From assembly GCF_002099425.1 (NCBI RefSeq), contig NW_018344068.1, positions 3,297,501 through 3,361,500 of the forward strand: a DNA stretch of 64,000 nt, in the 5' to 3' direction. This DNA comes from Phascolarctos cinereus. Its lineage: Eukaryota > Chordata > Mammalia > Diprotodontia > Phascolarctidae. The notes under the pieces were generated by a model. The model was given only the letters and a program-made list of their open reading frames with translations, searched no databases and was not told the DNA's origin. Position 1 is the stretch's first letter; each line of letters starts with the position of its first letter. This document shows positions 53,940 through 64,000 of this stretch, piece by piece. Made by a program: the position numbers and the translations under genes.

Positions 53940-56465
53940 TTTGTTTCATGAAATATGTCCTAATTACATATAAATTTTTCCATATTCCCTCCAACATTTG
54001 TCATTTTCCCTTTCTATCATTTTAGCCAATCTGATATGTTTGAGATATCTCAAAGTTGTTTCAATTTGCATTTCTCTAATTAATAATGATTTAGAGCATT
54101 TCTTTATATGACTATATATAGTTTTAATTTCTTCATTGCAAAACTGCCTGTTTATCTCCTTCAACCATTTACCAATTGGGGAATGACTCATATTCTTATA
54201 AATTTGACAATGTTCACTATAAATTTGAGATATGAGATCTTTAGCCAAGAAACTGTTTATAATATCCTCCCCTACCACAATTTTCTGCTTTCCTTCTAAT
54301 CTTGGCTAAAATGGTTTTATTTGTACAAAACCTTTTAAATTAAAATTATCCATTTTATATCTCACAATGCTCTCTGTCTCTTGTTTACTCATAAATTCTT
54401 CTCTTATCCGTAAGTCTGATAAGTAATCTTTTCCATATTCTTCTAGTTTTCTTATATCTTCCTTTATATCTAGATCATGGATCCATTTTGACCTTATCTT
54501 GGTAAATGGTGTAAAATATTTGATCTATACACAATTTCTGCCAGACTGCTTTCCATTTTTCCCAAAATTTTTTTTTTACCGAATAGTATATCCTTATCCC
54601 AAAAGCTTAAATCTTTACATTTGCAAATACCAATCTACTATAATAATTTACTGCAGTGTATTGTATGTCTATTCTGTCCCACTGATCCACCTTTCTATTT
54701 CTTAGCCAGTACTAGATAGTTTTGATATTTACTGGCTCATAATATAGTTTAAGATCTGGTACTGTTAAACCTCTCTCTTTTACATTTTTCCCTATTAATT
54801 TCTTTGATATTCTTTACTTTTTGTTCTTCCAAATGAATTTTATTATTTTTTTTTCTAGCTCAATAAAATAATTTTTGGTAGTTTAATTGGAATGGCATTC
54901 AATAACTAGATTAGGTAGAATTGCCATTTTTCTGGTTCTGCCCACCCATGAACAATTAATATGTCTACAATTATTTAAATATGACTTTATTTGTATAGTG
55001 TTTTACAATTATATTCATGCAGTTCCTGGGTTGTCCTGGAGTTTTCTTCTTTCTTTTTTTAAAAGCAAATTAACCAACAGTTTATCCATTTTATTAGGTT
55101 TTTTCCTTCCATAAACCAGCTCCTAGTTTTATTTATTAGTTCAATGCTTTTTTTTTAACTTTCGATATTATTAATCTCTCCTTTCATTTCCATTTTGGTG
55201 TTTAATTGGGGATTTTTAATTTGTCCTTTTTCTAGTTTTTTTTTTGTTATCGTTGCTGTATGACCAATCCATTGATCTGCTCTTTTTCTCTTTTATTGAT
55301 ATATACATTTAGAGATATAAAATTTCACCTGAGTATTGCTTTGGGGGAATGAAACAAATTTTGAAATGTTGTCTAATTGTTGTCATTCTCTTTAATGAAA
55401 TTATTTATTGTTTCCATGATTGCTTTTTGACCCACTCATTCTATAGGATTAGATTATTTAGTTTCCAATTAGCTTTTAATCTATCCTCCATGGCCCTTTA
55501 TTAAATGTTATTTTTATTGCATTATGGTCTGAAGAGGGTGCATTTAAAATTTCTGCTTTTCTGCATTTGTTTGTGAGGTTTTTATACTCTAATACATGGT
55601 CAAGTTTTATAGTGGTGTCACATACAGCTGAGAAAAAATATACTCCTTTATATTCCCATTCAGTTTTCTTCAAAGGTCTATCACATCTAACTTTTTCTTT
55701 TTAATATTCTATTCATCTACTTGACTTCTAATTAATTTTATGGTTAGATTTGTCTAGCACTAAGAAGGGAAAGTTGAGGCCCCCACAAGTATAGTTCCAT
55801 GATCTATTTCCTCCTATAATTCATGTAACATTTCCTTTAAGAATCTGGATGCTATGCTATTTGGTACAAATATGTTTAGTACTGATATTACTTCATTGTC
55901 TATGGTTTCTATTAGCAAAATGTATTTTCCCTGATTATCCCTTTTAAATAGATTTATTTTTGCTTTTGTTTTGTCTGAGATCATGATTACTACCTGTCTT
56001 TCTTTACTCCACCTGAAGCTTAATAGAGTCTACTCCAGCCTGTTATTTTAATTCTGTGTGTGTCTTTCTGTTTCAAGTATATTCCTTGTAAACAGCATAT
56101 TGTTGGATTCTAGTTTCTAATCTGTTCTGTTATGTGCTTCCATTTTATAGGTGAGCTCATCCCATTTAAATTCATAGTTATTATTATTAGCCGTGCATTT
56201 TCCTCCATCCTATGTTCTTCTATTTAGCTTTCTCTTTTTATCCTGTCACTCCTCTGAAATCTGTTTAGCTTCTAATCTCTGACTTTAAAAATCTGTCTTC
56301 CCTTTTATCACTCCTTCCCTTTCTCTTATTTCTTTCTCTTCCAATTCCCTGCTGGGTAAGACAGATTTCTATTACCAATTGAGTCTGTATATTTATTTTT
56401 CATTTTTGAATCAATTTAGATGTAAGATTCAAGCATTGCCCACCTTCCCCACACCATCTCCCCCT
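53940..56465 (-). mobile_element. L1 LINE, internally deleted, antisense
   Basis: The low-coordinate part is the ORF2 C-terminus. A 104-codon open stretch at 53964-54278 contains MQIETTLRYLKHIRLAKMIE, close to the conserved L1 peptide M-Q-I-x-T-T-x-R-Y. The plus-strand text then follows L1 up to 'cagttcctgggttgtcctgg' near 55040. From about 55110 it jumps to the upstream region ('ccagctcctagttttattta', 'ttttgacccactcattctat', 'ttgcattatggtctgaagag', 'atattgttggattctagttt'), which lies in the endonuclease-to-RT section. The central reverse transcriptase, with its catalytic box, is missing. The 5' end near 56465 lacks the UTR, and the 3' UTR is absent or reduced to 53940-53990. Confidence 0.9.
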
Positions 56466-56639
56466 CCACTATAGAAGTTCTTTCTTGTGTGCCTCTTTTA
56501 TATGAGATAATTTTCCCTATTCTTTCTATCCTTTTCCCTTTATCCCAGGGTATCCCTCTTTTTTGCCTATCCATTTTTTCATCATCCCAACATAACTCAC
56601 TTTCCTACCTTCTTTCTATGTATAATGCTTCTAACTGCC

Positions 56640-57375
56640 CTACAATATGCTTTAAGGATTTCAATTTGGCAACTTTACGGATGGTACGCTGTAGGACACT
56701 TATGACGCAAACTCAGGTGACTGAAAGAAGGGTGGCGTGTTCAACAAGAATAATAATTTTTTCCCTAGAAGTCAAGGAGAACAAACTGACTATTCCAAAA
56801 CAACATCAAAATGACAACCCTTCAAACATCTGATGGCAGTGATTAGTTGTCCTCAACTTTACTTCTGGATAACCATCTCCATTTCCTATGGCATGGTTCC
56901 AAGTTCCTTCATCCTCCTCCTCTAAACTAGCTTCAGTCTGTCAATGTACCTCCTAAAATGATCTGAGGAGAAAGGAATCTTCTAGAACTGAGGATAATAA
57001 CTCAGATGGAATCACAACAGGGCAGAAGAGAGTAGGACAATTATTCACCACTCCATCCCCTCCCCCTTACTTTGGGCACTATATATAGCCACAGTTGGTT
57101 TTGGTTCTGGCTGCCATATCAACGTGTTGACTTACATTGCGCCTGTAGTTCACTAAAAACTGTCAGATCTTTTCCACATGAACTTCTTTCTAGCACATCT
57201 GCCCCATTCTTGCACTTGCATAGTGGATTTTTGGAACCTGAGAACAAGACTTTACATTTATCTCAATTAAATTTTCTCCTTTTAGAATGACCCAATTATG
57301 ATCTTTTAAGTACATGATTCTGCCATCCAATAGATTAACTATTCAAGCTTTGTGGCACTCACAAAGTTGATATTT
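56640..57375 (-). mobile_element. CR1/L3 LINE, longest copy in the window
   Basis: Antisense and collinear over about 730 bases: 'caacccttcaaacatctgat', 'ctagcttcagtctgtcaatg', 'gaatcacaacagggcagaag', 'ttctggctgccatatcaacg', 'gaacaagactttacatttat', 'ttgtggcactcacaaagttg'. No open frame of note. Confidence 0.88.
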
Positions 57376-58160
57376 TTCCATTGAGAAGAAAACCTAAGCT
57401 GGGAAGTTGGACCCAAGTAACTTTTGTGACACTGAAGATCTCATCAGTATCTTTCATAAAAGAAGATTCAGAGTCCATAACAGAGAGGCCAAGAACCAAG
57501 AATGATGGGTTGAAGAGGGATATTAGAAGAAAGGGGATAAAGATTCTTGATATGCCAGTGGGTAGGCTGGTGAGGGATGCTCTTGATTTCTGAGGACAAC
57601 AGCGGCATTTGGGGCTTGCTCATCTTCAGACCTCAAGCTTAGCTCTCAGGAATGCCCATAGCTGGAATACGGTGGCACTCCCTCTTTGCTGTTGCTGCCG
57701 ATCTCTTTTTAAAAAGGAGAAGACAGCATTTGGAATTGTGGATGGGCTTCTTATTTTCTCATTCACTAGTATGGATCTTCTCAAGTGCATTATACTTTAT
57801 TTCTAAGATGTTTTGTGACATTTTGCCTTTACATCTCGGTCATTTCACCACTACCCCTTGCTAGACTGAACTCTCTTTTGTGACAATTACATGATATGGT
57901 GACCCTATCTGATAGTGTCTATGCCATTTTATTTTAGGTACATTTCAGAGCTAGTCCTGGGTTCTATGACTGATTCTGTGACTCCAGAAGAAGGTACTCA
58001 TTTCATCTCCAGGAAGATTAGCAGCCTCACTGAGCAGCAGTGGATGATTGGTTGCAGTACACCAAAACCAGGGCAACAAAAGTTATTCGTCCTTAATGAA
58101 GGGGAGAAAAGAAAGAGGCAACAGTTTGAAACCATGGGGCAAGTTTTCTTTTCAGAGGTA
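57376..58160. other. Unique stretch
   Basis: Nothing recognised. Frames of 65-114 codons, the longest extended by the CA repeat, have no domain. Confidence 0.4.
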
Positions 58161-58164
58161 TATG

Positions 58165-58171
58165 AACACAC

Positions 58172-58226
<55 letters not shown>
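58165..58226. repeat. (CA)n microsatellite
   Basis: About 25 CA units after 'acatacata'. The Thr/His and Cys/Val runs in the frames over it are artefacts. Confidence 0.97.
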
Positions 58227-58227
<1 letters not shown>

Positions 58228-59068
58228 GCTTCCTAATATTTAGTATGGAAATTAATTAGTAAGTTTCTTTGGATTTAGACATTTTTTAAGTGGGTACATT
58301 TTTCTTGGTAGTAATATTCCTCCCTCCACCCCACCCCCCTTGGCTGCTATTCATATGGATGCTGGCTGTTAGTGAGCAATGCAATCCGCCACAGCTGTGG
58401 CACGGTAACAGCCTGAATTAATTTGTGTGTGTGTGGCTAGACGGCCAATTTATTTCTAGAATCCCTCCTACCAGGGTGGAGGAACCTGGGCTGGGCTGGG
58501 GTGTGCATTTCATCATCTGCCCAAGCTCCTACAGCTTAACTCCAGTTGCACTTCCTAAGAGTGAGCATATGGCTTTGCTGGTGATTTTATGACTCTCTTC
58601 CATGGTGACAGCTAAGCCCCAAATGTACGTTCTAAATAAACATCTGGACCCCAATTTCCTGGGTGGGCACAGAAAGATAATTACTCAAACTTTCTACTTA
58701 GGACAATGTTTCAATACTTGTTGGGGTTTTGAGTCTGCTTTTTTCTCCAAGTCTTTTCCAACTGATTTCTCCACTGGCAATATTAGCTCATTTATTCCTA
58801 CTTCCCTCCCTTTGACTTCATAAGTGTTAGCCTTTGGAGGACATTTTTCTTCCTTTAACCTTTCTTTTTTTTTTGAGGTAGATGAGGAATGGGGAGGTGA
58901 TACCTTCTCCTTGATGTTTCAAAGCCTTAACTACCATGAGAGTGAAGACTATTTTACGGTGAATGAAGCCTAGATGTAGGACAAGATGGAGGAAGCTCTT
59001 CTATGATTTCCACTTGTCAATATATTTGTTTGGGTAACTGTCTTTATTCCCATCACTGTGGGTATAGA
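58227..59068. other. Unique stretch, candidate conserved noncoding DNA
   Basis: No repeat recognised. The part at 58330-58620 is the most enhancer-like block in the window by eye and holds a perfect 14-base palindrome with an E-box (58388-58401). Confidence 0.45.
58388..58401. promoter_or_regulatory. Candidate E-box in a 14-base perfect palindrome
   Basis: 'gccacagctgtggc' reads the same on both strands and centres on CAGCTG, the class bound by bHLH dimers. Function is inferred only from the motif and its setting in repeat-free sequence. Such motifs also arise by chance. Confidence 0.3.
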
Positions 59069-59069
59069 A

Positions 59070-59172
59070 ATGGATGCTGTTTGGCCACTTTCTGGGGAGA
59101 CTGGATTCATGATTTGGTTAGGGGTAGGGCTAGATGACTTCTGAGGTTCCTTCTAGTATAGAAATCTATAGT
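59070..59172 (+). mobile_element. CR1/L3-type 3' tail
   Basis: 'ggctagatgacttctgaggt' then 'tccttctagtatagaaatct' is the sense CR1/L3 or MIR-tail ending. Confidence 0.7.
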
Positions 59173-59319
59173 TTTATTCTGGGATTAAAGAGAAGCCTGT
59201 TTGTTGAAGATATCCTATTGCTGTATTCTCCCATGCTACTCAGAACTCACAGGAGATCAGAGCTGGAAGTGATCTCATTTTATAGAAATCAGAATTGCAG
59301 GATCTGTAAATATGCTCAG

Positions 59320-59492
59320 AATATAGAATGCCAGAAATGGAAGGGAACTCAGTCATCACCTGGTCCAAGTACGCCCTCATTTTACAGATGAGGAGATGGA
59401 CATACAGGAAGAAAGAACAAGCCCACGACTACACAGATGGCAAGTCGTAGGATCAGGACGCAGCACAAATCTAGTCTTTTCCCCACCAAACC
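59320..59492 (-). repeat. MIR-like SINE with CR1/L3-type tail
   Basis: Antisense: 'aatgccagaaatggaaggga', 'ctcattttacagatgaggag', 'cacgactacacagatggcaa'. A related worn piece may precede it at 59240-59285. Confidence 0.78.
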
Positions 59493-59968
59493 ATGTTGTT
59501 GCTGTTCCTGCTAACTGCGAGTTCTGAGACTGTGGAGGTGCTAGAAACCCAATTTAAGGGGGGGGGACCTGATGGCATTTCCCTTGACTGAAACTGGAGC
59601 AGCCAGCACACAGTAGTTGAGTGGACAAGGCCATATTCTCCCCGCTTGGGTTTTCCTCCTGCTTTTCTTCCCCAAAGCCTTGCCAAACGGTATAATTTTA
59701 TAGGTCAGTTCAGGCAGCCAAGAGCCGTGTTTGCTAACGCGAGCTGAGATATTCAGAAACATGTGGCTTCAGGATTCTGGGAGCTGGATATATAGTAAGG
59801 ACGACACCCACAAAGCAGCAGGGCTGGTTTTCATTGTTGTTGATTCCCCCATGGAGCTCGGGCTGGGACCCAGCCATTCCTTAGGCTAGCTACGCTGAGA
59901 GAGAAAAGGAAAGGGCACCAGCTCTCCCTCCCTACTTCCAGCTACTCTATTTGCAAGATTGCTAAAAC
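59493..59968. other. Unique stretch
   Basis: No repeat recognised. A TATA-like 'ggatatatagtaagg' lies at 59786-59800, with balanced-GC sequence after it. No exon or open frame supports a promoter. Confidence 0.4.
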
Positions 59969-59970
59969 AG

Positions 59971-60058
59971 GTGAATGAATGAATGAATGAATGAATGAAT
60001 GAATGAATGAAGCAACATTTATTAAGCACTGACTAGGTGCCAGGCTCTGTGCCCGTAC
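59971..60058 (-). mobile_element. L2 LINE 3' tip with expanded (GAAT)n
   Basis: A (GAAT)n run of about ten units (59972-60011) joins 'aacatttattaagcactgac' and 'taggtgccaggctctgtgcc', the antisense L2 end. L2 normally ends in a short repeat of this kind, so the run is an expanded natural tail. Confidence 0.92.
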
Positions 60059-61680
60059 AATGACAGTTTTCTTCTCATTTGAGGCCACTGGTTTTATGGG
60101 GTTTGAGTGTAGAACAGAGTGGATTGGGGAGTGAGTTAAAAGTCTAAAAGTCTTAGCTCAATTTTTACTGTTGGCAGCCATGGTTTGAACGTCTGGCACC
60201 TGCTTACAATAAATTCCTAATGATGTTGAAAAGTTAAACTATCTATTTCATTTTATTTCTGCTTTGGGGTCAACATTGCTACCTACTAAAAATGCTTCAA
60301 ACCATGTTTTAGGGACAACACTGTCAATTCCAGTTAGATTTACGCCTACAGTCGTGGGTCCTCTAGGTTGGAGTTTGGGTTCCAAGTGGAAAGAAAGACA
60401 CTTTGGGAGGGGCACAGACAATAGTTAATGTCACAAACATAATTAATTCCTCTCTTACCTCACAACAGGAAGGAGGTGGGATTATAGGTGCCCTGACCTT
60501 TTTCTCTCACTACACCCAAGGGCAAAACCTATCTCATAGCATAAATTAATTTTTTTCATCACTGCAGTCATCCTTTGCTCCCTTGGACAAGTGTTCTGGA
60601 GCTGGAGGATGATAGGACCATTCAGGGTGTGCTCAGAGCTAAATTTGTCAAAAGTCACTTGTCCCAACTCACTATGCCTCCTGAATCCAACCAATCTATT
60701 GAACCAAAAGCAAACCACTACTCAATTCATTTTATTTAAAACAAAACAAAACAAAACAAAAAAACAGAAAGTGACTAGAGGGTAACTTGGCTGCCTTGTT
60801 TCTATAGAGAAAAACAACAGTTGAAATCTGTTAATGCGCTGAGCTGGACAACAGTAAAGAAGTTGCCCCATATGAAGCTGCACAGGTCTCCTCTCCCTCC
60901 TTGGGGCAACAATGGAAAAATGTCACAAATGGGGAAATACTGTATCCTGCTCCATATGTGGTAACTGCTGAAAGAGAAGTGATTCCCTATAGTCCTCTAT
61001 GCTAGTTAAAATTAAGTACTTGGAAAAAGACCCAAATCCTGTTTTGATTATTCCTTAACAAAAACCAACTGCTTTATTTTCAATGTTTTTTTTCCCGCTG
61101 ACTACTTATGGTGCCCATGTGTTTCCAAGTGGCCCCATCCACAAATGTACCATCAGTAAGACCATTGGTGTTCCCCTTCCTTTTTCAGGAGCCAAAAGTA
61201 GTACTAAGGGACATGGTTCTTCCCCTTTCTTCTCTCCCCCCCCACCACCCCCCACCGCAAAAAATACACACCAGTGTGGCTGGCAATGAAGGATCTCATT
61301 GCCAAGTTAGGGAAAGATCTGATCCTAGAAGAGCCACCTGGCTCTTTGGCAGAAGCAGTGAGCAGCTGTGCTCAGGGCTCAGGAGCAGTTTGAGCTGGCC
61401 ATGGGGATCAACTGTTGATGAGGGCTGACTGCTCTGAACTCCTCTGACATTTTCTCTTGCCTCACATTTGATCCTGAACAATGTAACCTGGGCATTATCA
61501 TCTCACTGGGGATAACTTAACGTGCACTAGCCTCAGCAAACCAACACCTTTGGCCATACATTAGAAATCCTGTTTTGTTCTGATTTTAAATAAGGGAAAC
61601 TCTTCCTAATGTATCTTGAATGGTTGTCCAGGTCCTTCACAACTTTTTGAATAGGAGAATGTTTGGTTGGAGACCTCAGC
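60059..61680. other. Unique stretch
   Basis: About 1.6 kb with no interspersed repeat recognised. It holds an (AAAAC)n tract at about 60737-60765 and a C-rich tract at 61235-61258. A 106-codon frame at 61108-61428 lacks any domain. No gene supported. Confidence 0.45.
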
Positions 61681-61684
61681 TATG

Positions 61685-61795
61685 TACTCAAACCCAAAAT
61701 TTTACAGATGATGAAATGAAGATCCAGAGAGTGACTTGCCCAGGGTCACATGACTAATTAGTAACTAAAGCCAGAGCTAGACCTCTAGGAAAGAG
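61685..61795 (-). repeat. MIR-type fragment
   Basis: Antisense: 'attttacagatgatgaaatg', 'gacttgcccagggtcacatg', followed at 61805 by the L2-like tip 'ataaatgcttgttgactgac'. Confidence 0.75.
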
Positions 61796-61829
61796 TAAAC
61801 ACATCATAAATGCTTGTTGACTGACTAGT

Positions 61830-62138
61830 TCAGGCACACACTCCTCTGCACCATACCTCTTATTGAGATCTGCTTTACACTGAGAAATCCTCCAACAAAG
61901 TTAGCTTTCTCAATGCTTAAGGGCTACTCTAAAAGGAGAAATCTTTGGCTAGGCTTTTGTGGTTTAGGAGGGATTCCAGCCATATAATTTTTATTTGTTT
62001 CATTGCCCCATTTCTAACTTATTTCTTAACTCACTGAAAGCTGGTTTCTGACTTTAACACCCAATGAAAAAAAATCTCTCCAGATTACCTTGAATTTCTT
62101 AACTTCTAAATCCAATGTGTTTTTAGTGGTCTTTATTT
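61830..62138. other. Unique spacer
   Basis: Nothing firm; a worn antisense CR1/L3 piece is possible at 62010-62100. Confidence 0.35.
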
Positions 62139-62139
62139 T

Positions 62140-63125
62140 ACTTGACCTCTCACCCTACAGTTTCTGATATGTAAAGCAACCCTTCCTCCTCTCATGACTT
62201 CCATGACACTGATTGCTCTTGGTTCTCCTATCTCTAACCATGCCTTTTCAGCATCCTCTACTGGTTTGCTATCTTCCCCTCACTAACCATGGGTATTCCT
62301 CAAGCATCTGTCCTAAGCTCTCTTCTCTTGTCTCTCTAAAGGTGCTCTCTTCATGATCTTCTCCTCTTCCCCATAGCCAATCTGTTGCCAAATCTTGTGG
62401 ATTTTGCCTTTGTACCATCTTTTGTACAGGTCTCCTTTTCTTCTCTGACTTTGCCAACATCCTGGTACAGATCCTTATCACTTTATGCCTGGACTAATGC
62501 AACAGCTTTTTGGTTGGTCTCCCTGTCTTAAGTCTCCTCAATCCAATCCACTCTCCACTCAGCTCTTAAAGGGAACTTCCTAAATTGCAGGTCTGATTAT
62601 GTCAGTTCCTGACCCCTCCACCTCCAGTGCCCCCCCCATTACCTATGGGATCAAATATAAAATCCTTTGTTTGACTTTTAAAGTCAAATCCCTTGATTTG
62701 ATCCCTTCCTACCTTCCAGTTTGCTTACACTTTACTCCCTTCCACATACTCTTCTATTCAGTGGTTCTGGCATCCTTGCTTTGTTCATCACCAAGATGCT
62801 CCCTCTCTTGATCTGTATATGTTCACAGGCTTTCCCCCAGGCCTTTAATATTCTCTCTCCTCATCTACATTTCCTGGCTTCCCTGGCTTTCTTCAAGTCT
62901 CAACTTAAATCCAACTTTCTGCAAGAAGCCTCCCCCCTTAATGCTAATGTCTTTTTTGAGATTATCTCCAATTTGTCCTGTCTATATTTTATTTGTACAC
63001 AGTTCTTTATGCTGTCTCCTGTATTGGACTGTGAGTTTCTTGGGGAGTAGGGACTGTTTTTACAATTCTTTGTATTCCCAGCGCTTTAACACAATGACTG
63101 GCACATAGTAGGTGCTTAATAAGTG
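62140..63125 (+). mobile_element. L2 LINE, about 1 kb with terminus
   Basis: Sense: 'attcctcaagcatctgtcct', 'ttggttggtctccctgtctt', 'ggtctgattatgtcagttcc', 'gggatcaaatataaaatcct', 'caagtctcaacttaaatcca', 'cacatagtaggtgcttaata'. It covers the ORF2 C-terminus and 3' UTR. The 70- and 109-codon frames in it are decayed L2 or chance. Confidence 0.92.
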
Positions 63126-63139
63126 TGTTTTGATTCCTT

Positions 63140-63470
63140 AGCTCCCACATCTAAGAAGCTACATTCCAAATCTGCATTTTCATCCCTAACGTCTCTCCTA
63201 AGCTGTAGTCCTACAGGCCCACCTGACTACTTGACCTCTTCACCTGAATGTGTCCCGTCAGGATCTCAAAGTCAACATGTCCAAAAATGGAACTTATTCT
63301 ACTTTTCCTCTTAAACTCACGCCTCCTCTAAACTTTTCTTTTTCTATTGAAAGAGCCACCATTCTTGCAAGAACACATTCATAGTCTCAAAGTTATCCTC
63401 CACATTTCCTACTCATACTCCACATGACCTATTCTCACAGTCTTCCCTCAAACACCATTCTCCTTGACCT
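63140..63470 (+). mobile_element. L2 LINE internal fragment, copy A
   Basis: 'caggatctcaaagtcaacat' then 'gtccaaaaatggaacttatt', then 'caaagttatcctccacattt'. This belongs to L2 upstream of the part at 62140, so it is a separate copy. Confidence 0.75.
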
Positions 63471-64000
63471 CTCTGCAGTACCTGAGTCAGCTGAGTAACC
63501 TCTTCTTCTAATCACTTGTCTTTCTGGGATACCATTTGCTCTTGGTTATTGTCCTACCTCTCCAACTCATTTGTCATGCATGTCATGATCACGGATAGCA
63601 GGGCTCTATCCTAAGCCCTCTTTCTTTCCCCTCTACATTCGTTCTTGGTGGCCTATTCAACTACCATCTCTATGCATAAGACACTACCCTCCTCCAGATC
63701 TATATATCCTACCCCAGTCTTTCTCCTGAGTTCTAGTCCCACATCATGAATTGCCTATTGAACATTTTCAACTGGATGTCCTACAGGCATCTCAAACTCA
63801 CCATGTCCAAAAAAGAACTCATCTTTCATCCTATACCCCCTTTAAACCTCCATATTACTGTTGAGAACATTCTTATCCTTCTAGATCCCCAAGTTCACAT
63901 CTTCAGTATTATCCTTGCCTCCTCAGTCACACTCATTCCACATATGCAATCAGTTGCCACATCTGATTGTTTCTATCCCCACAAAATCTCTCACAGACAT
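63471..64000 (+). mobile_element. L2 LINE internal fragment, copy B, runs off the window
   Basis: 'gggctctatcctaagccctc', 'cctgagttctagtcccacat', 'caggcatctcaaactcacca', 'ccatgtccaaaaaagaactc'. It repeats the copy A segment about 535 bases further on and continues past the end. Confidence 0.8.

Noticed and set aside
57080-57095. TATA box at 'cactatatatagcc'
   Set aside because: It is inside an antisense CR1/L3 copy at a normal position of that repeat, so it is not promoter evidence.
57915-58259. 114-codon open frame with a Thr-His run
   Set aside because: The frame stays open only because of the (CA)n repeat; no domain.
61108-61428. 106-codon frame over a C-rich tract
   Set aside because: Proline-rich only because of the C-rich tract; no domain or neighbouring exon signals.

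Overview
This window is mammalian nuclear DNA from a marsupial. The repeat content shows this: many MIR-type CORE-SINEs with the marsupial 3' form; the marsupial tRNA-headed SINE whose body reads close to 'gcagctaggtggcacagtgg' and 'cacttactagctgtgtgacc'; one copy with an RTE/BovB-like tail; marsupial-type L1; an RTE LINE; and abundant old L2 and CR1/L3. An opossum-like genome fits, but an Australian marsupial cannot be excluded by eye. CpG is sparse, microsatellites are frequent, and nearly every repeat is old and mutated.

No host protein-coding gene, tRNA, rRNA, known ncRNA or CpG island could be supported. The longest open frames (169, 146, 140, 131 and 187 codons) are chance frames in unique sequence, in L2 or across microsatellites. 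The window reads as an intergenic stretch or the inside of a long intron.

Layout. 0-13.5 kb: MIR, L2 and CR1/L3 fragments with unique spacers. 13.9-17.7 kb: a long degenerate sense L1 split by a later retroelement. 17.7-20 kb: MIRs, a tandem SINE pair and an antisense CR1/L3. 20.3-22.6 kb: a stacked insertion site, with a SINE split by an L1 3' piece and next to it a hAT-like element split by a second L1, both with visible target duplications. 22.8-27.5 kb: a possible solo LTR fossil, MIRs, a unique stretch and a diverged 114-bp tandem duplication. 27.6-30.7 kb: antisense L2 copies carrying several later insertions. 31.6-32.3 kb: sense L2. 32.5-35.3 kb: a decayed RTE LINE with endonuclease- and reverse-transcriptase-like peptides, hit by a SINE with a perfect 15-bp target duplication. 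A 355-bp Tigger-like element with TA duplication follows. 36-38.4 kb: an unclassified stretch with a PDZ-like peptide on the minus strand. 38.5-53.7 kb: mostly unique sequence with scattered MIR and L2 and a LINE fragment with a zinc-finger-like peptide. 53.8-57.4 kb: CR1/L3 and an internally deleted antisense L1. 57.4-61.7 kb: largely unique, with candidate conserved noncoding elements. 62.1-64 kb: two sense L2 segments, the last running off the edge.

No undescribed functional system was found. The points most worth a second look are datable nested insertions, the RTE LINE, the Tigger-like element, the unclassified 36-38 kb stretch, and a few unique blocks that look like candidate enhancers. 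Repeat names rest on remembered family consensus sequences, not on a database search, and boundaries are good to about 10-30 bases unless a target duplication fixes them.
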